Shown here: piece after piece, positions 58,741 through 64,000 of the stretch | How the letters are laid out: every line of letters begins with the position of its first letter | Numbering within the stretch: the stretch's first letter is position 1 | DNA from: Candidatus Villigracilis propinquus | GTDB taxonomy: Bacteria > Chloroflexota > Anaerolineae > Anaerolineales > Villigracilaceae | NCBI GenBank assembly: GCA_016714565.1 | Contig: JADKDM010000005.1 | Coordinates: 1 to 64,000 of the forward strand | Direction: 5' to 3' | Length of the DNA: 64,000 nucleotides | Translations under genes and position numbers: made by a program | Notes under the pieces: generated by a model | The model's database searches: none | What the model saw: only the letters and a program-made list of their open reading frames with translations | Told to the model about the DNA's origin: nothing

Positions 58741-58777
58741 AAAAGAAAATCCCGCAGGAAGATTAATCCTGCGGGAT
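58741..58777 (-). terminator. Intrinsic terminator of recX-rny operon
   Basis: Stem ATCCCGCAGGA / TCCTGCGGGAT with a seven-base loop; on the minus strand followed by TTTTCTTTT. It lies nine bases past the rny stop. Confidence 0.88.
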
Positions 58778-58785
58778 GGGAATGC

Positions 58786-60315
58786 TTATTTGGCATACTC
58801 GGTGGAGCGGGTTTCGCGAATGACCGTAACCCTGATCTGACCTGGGTATTGCATGGTCTCTTCGATCTTCTTGGCGATGTCGCGTGCCAGCCTTGCCGAG
58901 CCCAGATCGTCGATCGTATCGGGTTTGACGAGGATGCGGACTTCGCGTCCTGCTTGAATGGCGAAGGCTTGCTGAACGCCGTCAAAGGACATGGACATTT
59001 CCTCCAGAGAGCGAATGCGCTTGATGTACGCTTCCAGGTCTTCGCGGCGTGCGCCGGGGCGTGCGCCGGAGATGGCATCCGCTGCTTCAGCGATGACCGC
59101 TTCCACAGTTTCCTGATCCACTTCATGGTGGTGAGAGGCGATGGCGTTCACAACGATGGGATTGACGCCGTAGCGTTTGCAGAACTCCGCGCCCAAGGCT
59201 GCGTGCGTGCCTTCCTGGTTATGATCCATGGCTTTGCCGATATCGTGCAGGAAGCCGCCTTGTTTGGCTCTTTCCACATTGGCGCCGATCTCTGCCGCAA
59301 GGATGCCCGCCAGCTTGGAAACTTCCACGGCGTGGGCGAGTTGGTTTTGTCCGTAGGAGGTGCGGAATTTCAGGCGTCCCATCATGCGCATCACTTCGGG
59401 GTGCAGGCCTGTCACGTTTGCATCGTATGCGGCTTGTTCACCAGACTCGTTGATGATCTTCTCAACGGCTTTGGTTTCATCTTCCACAACTTTTTCGATG
59501 TGCGCGGGATGGATGCGTCCATCCAGGATGAGTTTGCTGAGGGCGCGGCGGCCAATTTCACGGCGGACCGAGTCGAAGCAGGAGACGGTGACGGAGTCGG
59601 GAGTATCATCCACGATCACATCCACACCTGCGGCCTGTTCAAAGGCTTTGATGTTGCGGCCGTTGCGGCCGACGATGCGTCCCTTCATTTCCTCGCTCGG
59701 GAGGGTGACGACGGCGCGGGTAACTTCTGCTACGTGCTCGGAGGCTACACGTTGGATGGCGTCTGCGATCAACTTACGGGCGCGTTTTTCACCTTCTTCA
59801 CGCGCTTCCGATTCAACCTGACGGATGATGCGTGCCATATCGCCGCGGGCTTCCTTTTCAACGGCGGCGAAGAGTTCCTTCTTCGCATCGTCTTGGGTCA
59901 GCTGCGCGATCTGTTCGAGCTTCTTGACCTGGTCTTCGTACAGCTTGTCGATCTCGTTGCCGCGGCGGTCCACCTGCGACTGGCGTTTGTTCAACGTCTG
60001 TTCGCGTTGTTCCATTTTATCGAAGCGGCTGTCAAGTTCAGCGCGGCGTTTGTCGAGGCGATCCGTTTCGCGGTTAAGCTCAATACGGCGTTCTTTAATC
60101 TCAGACTCGGAGGCTTGAATAATCTTGGTGGCGTTTTCACGCGCGCCGCTTTCGATCAGGCGGGCCTGTGAGTTGGCCGCCTTCAAAATATCATCGGCTT
60201 TTTCCTGGCGCGCTTTTGCGGCGCTTTCCGCCTGATAGCGATGGAAAAAATATCCAGCCGCTACGCCGACGACGAGTACAACCAGGTCTACTAGTATTAG
60301 GATTATCGGGTTCAT
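58786..60315 (-). CDS. rny: Ribonuclease Y
   Basis: A 509-residue membrane-anchored endoribonuclease that initiates mRNA decay. One N-terminal helix (3-23), a long coiled coil (30-190), a KH domain with [19 protein letters not shown] (about 215-275) and an HD domain with [16 protein letters not shown] (about 340-435) are all in place; length typical. The ATG overlaps the recX stop by four bases. Its gene is closed by the terminator at 58741-58777. Confidence 0.97.
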   Translation of the reverse strand: MNPIILILVDLVVLVVGVAAGYFFHRYQAESAAKARQEKADDILKAANSQARLIESGARENATKIIQASESEIKERRIELNRETDRLDKRRAELDSRFDKMEQREQTLNKRQSQVDRRGNEIDKLYEDQVKKLEQIAQLTQDDAKKELFAAVEKEARGDMARIIRQVESEAREEGEKRARKLIADAIQRVASEHVAEVTRAVVTLPSEEMKGRIVGRNGRNIKAFEQAAGVDVIVDDTPDSVTVSCFDSVRREIGRRALSKLILDGRIHPAHIEKVVEDETKAVEKIINESGEQAAYDANVTGLHPEVMRMMGRLKFRTSYGQNQLAHAVEVSKLAGILAAEIGANVERAKQGGFLHDIGKAMDHNQEGTHAALGAEFCKRYGVNPIVVNAIASHHHEVDQETVEAVIAEAADAISGARPGARREDLEAYIKRIRSLEEMSMSFDGVQQAFAIQAGREVRILVKPDTIDDLGSARLARDIAKKIEETMQYPGQIRVTVIRETRSTEYAK

Positions 60316-60968
60316 TGTAAATCCTCATCTTCAAAGTTTTTCCCATGATCGTCCGGGTGCATTTCACTCCAAATCTGGGTGACGACTGGTGCGATCACGG
60401 AATATGGAAAGCCGCGTCTTGCGAGGTACTCGGATAGTTTCTTGCGAAACTCGCCCCATTCCAGACTTTTGAACCTGCCTGCTCGTTTACGGGCAGAGTC
60501 AAACGCCAGGGCATTTTCATCCACATCTGAAACTGCGGCTTGCACAGTTTCATCGTCGAGTCCTTTTTGACGAAGTTCCATCGTCAACACGCGGCGACTG
60601 CGTGGGCGGAAGGTGTTGCGATTTTCCACCCAGACGCGGGCAAATTTATTATCGTTGGCTAAACCATTTTCCCGGAGCCGTTCGAGGGTTTCTTCGACCA
60701 CCTCTTCGGGAATTTCGTGCTTGTTCAGGTTCTGCCGTATTTCCTTCTCGGAACGGGGACGGTAGCTCAAGAAGAGCATGGCTTGTTGTAACGCCCGTTC
60801 GCGTGCATCGTCGGCCTGCAGTTTGGCGAGTCTTTCATCGCTCATTACATCACCGACTTTTAACCATGCGGCTGTGATGCGTGCCAACCCGAAGGCAAAT
60901 TCGCCATCCAGGTGAATGCTCACCCGGTTGCGGTTCTTTTGCGGTTCGATGGCGGTTATTTTTTTCAT
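60312..60968 (-). CDS. recX: Regulatory protein RecX
   Basis: A 218-residue RecX, a modulator of RecA filaments. The repeated three-helix units are visible: [68 protein letters not shown] and [19 protein letters not shown]. The N-terminal extension ([25 protein letters not shown]) is common in Gram-positive-type RecX. ATG 60968 is chosen over 60980 because it gives [11 protein letters not shown] 320-base leader with several hairpins precedes it. RecX next to rny is a chromosomal arrangement with no known functional reason. Confidence 0.92.
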   Translation of the reverse strand: MKKITAIEPQKNRNRVSIHLDGEFAFGLARITAAWLKVGDVMSDERLAKLQADDARERALQQAMLFLSYRPRSEKEIRQNLNKHEIPEEVVEETLERLRENGLANDNKFARVWVENRNTFRPRSRRVLTMELRQKGLDDETVQAAVSDVDENALAFDSARKRAGRFKSLEWGEFRKKLSEYLARRGFPYSVIAPVVTQIWSEMHPDDHGKNFEDEDLQ

Positions 60969-61511
60969 GTTAAAGCACACAGCCGAGACTTCCGTTTGAA
61001 ACGGCCTCGGCTGTGGAAAATGTCTGGGTGGGTTGACCAGGTTCCAGGTCCAAAAGAAGCGGAAGTGGATAGGTCAAAATCGCGTGACAGGGCTTATCGT
61101 CACGTTTGGCTGTTGAAAAAATTAAGGTGAAGCCATCTGTCTTCTCAAGTTTTGTCCTGCGTAAGACTTCACAAAGTAACTCCCAATTATTGGAGGGAGG
61201 TGGTGCGCCAAATTCCAGTCAGTTTCGAGCAAAGGCCGCAGGTGCGGCGGAAGTGTCTAAAAAGAGTACCCGAAGATTATCCTTGCGGGTTTCCTTAATT
61301 ATACATGAATTTTACGATTTGTTAACATTTTGAGTTTATGACAAAAGCGCTCTTTCAGGTTGTGGCGGGGGCGAAAAAAATGAGTTTTGCGCGTGGAAGA
61401 TGCTGCTTTTGTATATGATAAAATTTCTCTATAACTTGTAACAGGAACGATCTCATTTTTTTAGTAGAAATTTTATATTGATGTGCGGCTATTATCAGGA
61501 TGGAGGTTTCA
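60969..61511. other. Long intergenic region with structured leader upstream of recX
   Basis: 543 bases without a credible gene. Minus strand: a promoter-like TTAACA (61320-61325), 16 bases, TATAAT (61298-61303), so RNA would start near 61291. It then has a hairpin ACCCG...CGGGT with TCTTTTT (about 61250-61287), a GTGAAG...CTTCAC stem followed by TTAATTTTTTC (61114-61172), and a CACAGCCGAG/CTCGGCTGTG hairpin near 60975-61015. This could be a long attenuated recX leader or a separate small RNA of about 180 bases; I do not recognise a known RNA family. The plus-strand part to 61511 is AT-rich and presumably carries the promoter of the next gene. Confidence 0.4.
61298..61325 (-). promoter_or_regulatory. 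Candidate sigma70 promoter for recX leader or small RNA
   Basis: TTAACA and a perfect TATAAT separated by 16 bases on the minus strand, about 320 bases before the recX start codon. Confidence 0.5.
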
Positions 61512-63473
61512 ATGATCGAAAGGCCTGAAAACAAGGCGGGTGCCAGAAATATCCAACGGTTGGTTGCATTTTTGGGGATACTATTTATATTAGCAAGTCA
61601 GTTTTTGATCTTTTCAATACCTGATCTTACGTTTGCCTTATTTCCGCCTTATACAGGGCTGGCTGTTTTTGGCGTGATCATCCTGGTTTTGAGCCAGTTC
61701 ATTCCTCCAACTCCGTTTTTTCAGAAATTATCCAACTGGTTTATTTTTCAGGATAAGGCATTTTGGGTGATGGCTGGTTTTTTGTTTTCTGCATTGGCGG
61801 CGGGGGCGATGGCAAGTTTTATGTTGTTCACCCGCGTTAATTACATTCCCGTGGTGACGATCTGGGGGTTGGGGGTGGGTGCGTATGTGTATGCGTTTCT
61901 TGAAGTTCCATTTGAGCCAAAAGTTTTTTTTGAATGGATAAGAAAAAATCGTGTTGAAATTTTTATGGTTGCCGTGGTTGTTTTGTTCGCGGCCGTTGTT
62001 CGTTTTTACCAGTTGGGGGCATTGCCGCGTGTGTTGGATGGTGACGAAGGGTCAGTTGGCCTTTCAGCGCGGCAGACGGTGCAAGGTCCGCTTGCCAATC
62101 CCTTTGCCTTGTGGGAAAACTTCGGCGCCCTTTATTTACAGGCGATCAATCTTTCGCTAAAGCTGTTTGGGGTTAATGCGTTTGGCTTACGATTGCTGCC
62201 TGCCATTGGTGGGGTGCTGGCCATCCCTTCCCTGTACCTGCTGGCGCGCTGGATCAGCGGGCGCAGGATCGCGTTGATCGCCGTGTTTATCCTTGCATTT
62301 TCACATTCTCATATTCATTTCAGCCGCATCGCGTCCGTGGCATATATCCAGGGGACATGGCTGATACCCCTTGAGTTGTACTTCCTGATCAGCGGGCTCG
62401 AGAAACGCCAATCCTGGAGAACAGCTTTAAGCGGAATTATTTTAGCGATTCATTTTTCCGTTTATTTGTCATCTCAGGTGGTTTTGGGGGTCATCTTTGT
62501 TTTTCTGTTGATCGCCTTCCTGTTTTATCGAAACTGGTTTAAGTCTCGCATTCCGCAGGCGTTGGTCTTTTTAGGCGGTTTTCTGGTTACCATTCTGCCT
62601 ACTGTGGTGTACGGATTAAAGAATCCCGGTCAATTTATGTATCGATTGGATCGTGGCGGAACCTTTCAAACCGGGTACCTGACCAATGTAATGGAGGCAA
62701 CAGGGCAAAACGCGGCGCAGGTTCTCACAGAACGTGTGGTACATGCCTTTTTATCCCTCACCTATTACCCCGCGCAGGATTTCTATGGTTCTACCGCGCC
62801 GATGATGAGCATGATCACAAGTGTCCTATTCCTGGTGGGGCTTGGGCTTGCACTTTGGAGGATTCGAAGACCTGAATACCTGCTTTTGAATGGTTACTTC
62901 TGGGGCGCCACCATTTCGATCGGCGTATTTGCGATACCCCCTTCCGCAGATTCATACCGTATGCTCATGGCGCTGCCTGCCGCAGTGATCATGGCGTCTC
63001 TTGGCCTCGATCAGATTCTTGAATTGCTGGAATTGGATGTAAAGACCGCCCGCGTTGCCTACACCATCTCCGTTTCGACCATTCTTGCCAGCCTGCTGGC
63101 CTTCAATTTGTGGACGTATTACGGAGAGTTCGCGGGCAAATGCCTGTTCACGGGAGATCTTCCCGGCAGGTTTGCGTCCTACCTCGGCAGGGAGGCGATC
63201 GGTGTTGAAAACGAAATGCAAGTCTACTTGTTGAGTGATGAAACGTATTACTACGGAAACCATCCCTCAGCTTTTTTTCTTAGCAACAGCAGATCCATTA
63301 ATAACTCCCCCGATTCCATTGACCAGATAGATATCGTCTCCGGTGAAACAATTATTGCACCTCCCAGTCGGATTACTGAATTGGAAGAATGGGTACACGC
63401 GCATCCCGGCGGCGAACTTCATTATCAATATGATTGCGAAACCACCATTCTGCTTTCCTATCGGCTTCCCTAA
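61512..63473 (+). CDS. GT39-like membrane glycosyltransferase
   Basis: A 653-residue polytopic protein with about twelve helices. Four N-terminal helices form an extra membrane unit (20-145). The GT39-like core starts with the helix at 155-172 followed by the acidic loop RVLDGDEGSVGLSARQTV, whose Asp-Glu fit the catalytic site, and later AIGGVLAIPSLYLLARW. A C-terminal soluble tail (about 560-653) is external. ATG 61512 has GGAGG five bases before it. Sugar donor and acceptor unknown. The methyltransferase gene follows in nine bases and is probably co-transcribed. Confidence 0.82.
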   Translation: MIERPENKAGARNIQRLVAFLGILFILASQFLIFSIPDLTFALFPPYTGLAVFGVIILVLSQFIPPTPFFQKLSNWFIFQDKAFWVMAGFLFSALAAGAMASFMLFTRVNYIPVVTIWGLGVGAYVYAFLEVPFEPKVFFEWIRKNRVEIFMVAVVVLFAAVVRFYQLGALPRVLDGDEGSVGLSARQTVQGPLANPFALWENFGALYLQAINLSLKLFGVNAFGLRLLPAIGGVLAIPSLYLLARWISGRRIALIAVFILAFSHSHIHFSRIASVAYIQGTWLIPLELYFLISGLEKRQSWRTALSGIILAIHFSVYLSSQVVLGVIFVFLLIAFLFYRNWFKSRIPQALVFLGGFLVTILPTVVYGLKNPGQFMYRLDRGGTFQTGYLTNVMEATGQNAAQVLTERVVHAFLSLTYYPAQDFYGSTAPMMSMITSVLFLVGLGLALWRIRRPEYLLLNGYFWGATISIGVFAIPPSADSYRMLMALPAAVIMASLGLDQILELLELDVKTARVAYTISVSTILASLLAFNLWTYYGEFAGKCLFTGDLPGRFASYLGREAIGVENEMQVYLLSDETYYYGNHPSAFFLSNSRSINNSPDSIDQIDIVSGETIIAPPSRITELEEWVHAHPGGELHYQYDCETTILLSYRLP

Positions 63474-63482
63474 AGAGGAGCA

Positions 63483-64000
63483 TTGGATCCGCGCGAATAC
63501 GAATTGATGTACCAAGTGGAAGATCGTCATTGGTGGTACAAGGGAATGGAGACCATCACACGGACAATGCTCAACCGCTGGGTGCAAATTTCCAACCCAA
63601 GGATATTGGATGCGGGCTGCGGCACAGGAGCAGCCATGACAACCTACCTCGCGGAATATGGAAAAGTGACCGGCGTGGATCTATATCCACAAGCATTGGA
63701 ATTTTGCCGCAAACGGAATGCTCCACGTCTTGCCCGCGCCTCTGTTCTTAATCTGCCGTTTGCTCCTGCTTCCTTTGAGTTGGTCACCAGCTTTGACGTT
63801 TTGTACGAGCGGGCCGTCTCCAGCGAAGGCACAGCTCTGGATGAATTTTTCCGCGTGCTGAGTGCTGGCGGGTACATCCTCCTGCGCCTGCCCGCCTACG
63901 ATTGGCTGCGCGGAAAGCACGATGAACGAGTCCACACCAACCGGCGCTACACCAAAAGACTCGTCAAAGAATTGCTTGAGCAAAGCGGCTTTGCCGTGGA
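63483..64000 (+). CDS. Class I SAM-dependent methyltransferase, 3' end missing
   Basis: Frame open from TTG 63483 to the window end (172 codons visible). The N-terminus reads LDPREYELMYQVEDRHWWY, a start common to a group of methyltransferases next to glycosyltransferases in Chloroflexota. The SAM-binding motif ILDAGCGTGAAM is at about residue 40, then VTGVDLYPQALEF, DVLYERAVSSEG and the post-motif LSAGGYILLRLPAYDWLRG. AGAGGAG lies just upstream of the TTG. The substrate is probably a polyprenyl or sugar intermediate, judged only from the neighbour. Confidence 0.85.
   Translation, partial: MDPREYELMYQVEDRHWWYKGMETITRTMLNRWVQISNPRILDAGCGTGAAMTTYLAEYGKVTGVDLYPQALEFCRKRNAPRLARASVLNLPFAPASFELVTSFDVLYERAVSSEGTALDEFFRVLSAGGYILLRLPAYDWLRGKHDERVHTNRRYTKRLVKELLEQSGFAV

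Noticed and set aside
58849..60171. A 440-codon open frame on the plus strand opposite rny.
   Set aside because: It is the mirror of the highly biased rny coding sequence, with no recognisable domains and no ribosome site; rny itself is unmistakable.
61106..61333. A 75-codon plus-strand frame upstream of the last glycosyltransferase.
   Set aside because: No ribosome site, no recognisable domain and strong hairpins within; more likely part of a non-coding leader on the other strand.
1..64000. CRISPR arrays, tRNA or rRNA genes, complete IS elements and prophage genes.
   Set aside because: No regularly spaced direct repeats, tRNA TpsiC-arm motif, rRNA segments or transposase/integrase frames were seen on either strand, though a computed scan would be firmer than reading by eye.

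Overview
The window looks like chromosomal DNA of a Chloroflexota bacterium, most likely class Anaerolineae. This is an inference from content, not from an rRNA gene. The signs are stacked GAF/PAS sensor proteins, tandem type I-beta DAHP synthases with an AroKB fusion, RNase Y, a CoaBC with a divergent decarboxylase signature, and many short palindromic and simple-sequence repeats between and inside genes. No tRNA, rRNA, CRISPR array or complete insertion sequence was seen.

Layout. 1-3.3 kb: two tandem GT39-like membrane glycosyltransferases (the first cut by the window edge), closed by a strong terminator. 3.4-14.3 kb: an envelope module. On the minus strand lie gtrA, a frameshifted ArnT/YkcB-like glycosyltransferase, a six-repeat lipoprotein, and a DUF1566/lipoprotein/PEBP/YHYH operon. 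Divergent to them is a NarL-type two-component system. The three minus-strand operons share an almost superimposable promoter: an inverted repeat of 7-2-7 geometry, two further boxes and a -10 at fixed spacing. This points to one local regulon run by the adjacent kinase and regulator. 14.2-19.4 kb: housekeeping genes (MFS, rsmG, DUF4349 lipoprotein, phosphoesterase, coaBC).

19.5-33.1 kb: an aromatic amino acid operon: aroH, two DAHP synthases, tyrA, aroA, aroE, a membrane protein, aroC, aroKB, aroQ, then esterase, MFS, MBL hydrolase and a quinate-dehydrogenase-like gene. It is preceded by a sigma70-type promoter, a 24-codon leader peptide with Phe-Tyr-Phe-Ala-Tyr-Tyr-Phe, and an intrinsic terminator, the hallmarks of ribosome-mediated attenuation. 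Simple-sequence repeat tracts occur in frame inside aroA, aroE and aroC.

33.1-51.4 kb: a tightly packed nine-gene minus-strand operon. It starts with a REC-REC-GAF-PAS histidine kinase, continues with four kinase-less sensors (7TM-like/GAF/PAS, HBM-like/HAMP/GAF, dCache/HAMP/GAF, multi-PAS/GAF) that share one C-terminal helical module, then a second histidine kinase, a threonine-synthase-like PLP enzyme fused to a receiver domain, a stand-alone receiver, and a threonine synthase. It looks like a multi-sensor phosphorelay whose output may act directly on a PLP enzyme. 51.5-54.9 kb: a secreted thermolysin/purple-acid-phosphatase-like/CARDB fusion flanked by direct repeats. 55.3-58.7 kb: a further OmpR-type regulator and GAF histidine kinase. 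58.8-61.0 kb: rny and recX. 61.5-64 kb: a GT39-like glycosyltransferase and a truncated methyltransferase.

Coordinates and motifs were read by eye. Families were assigned from recognisable motifs without database searches.
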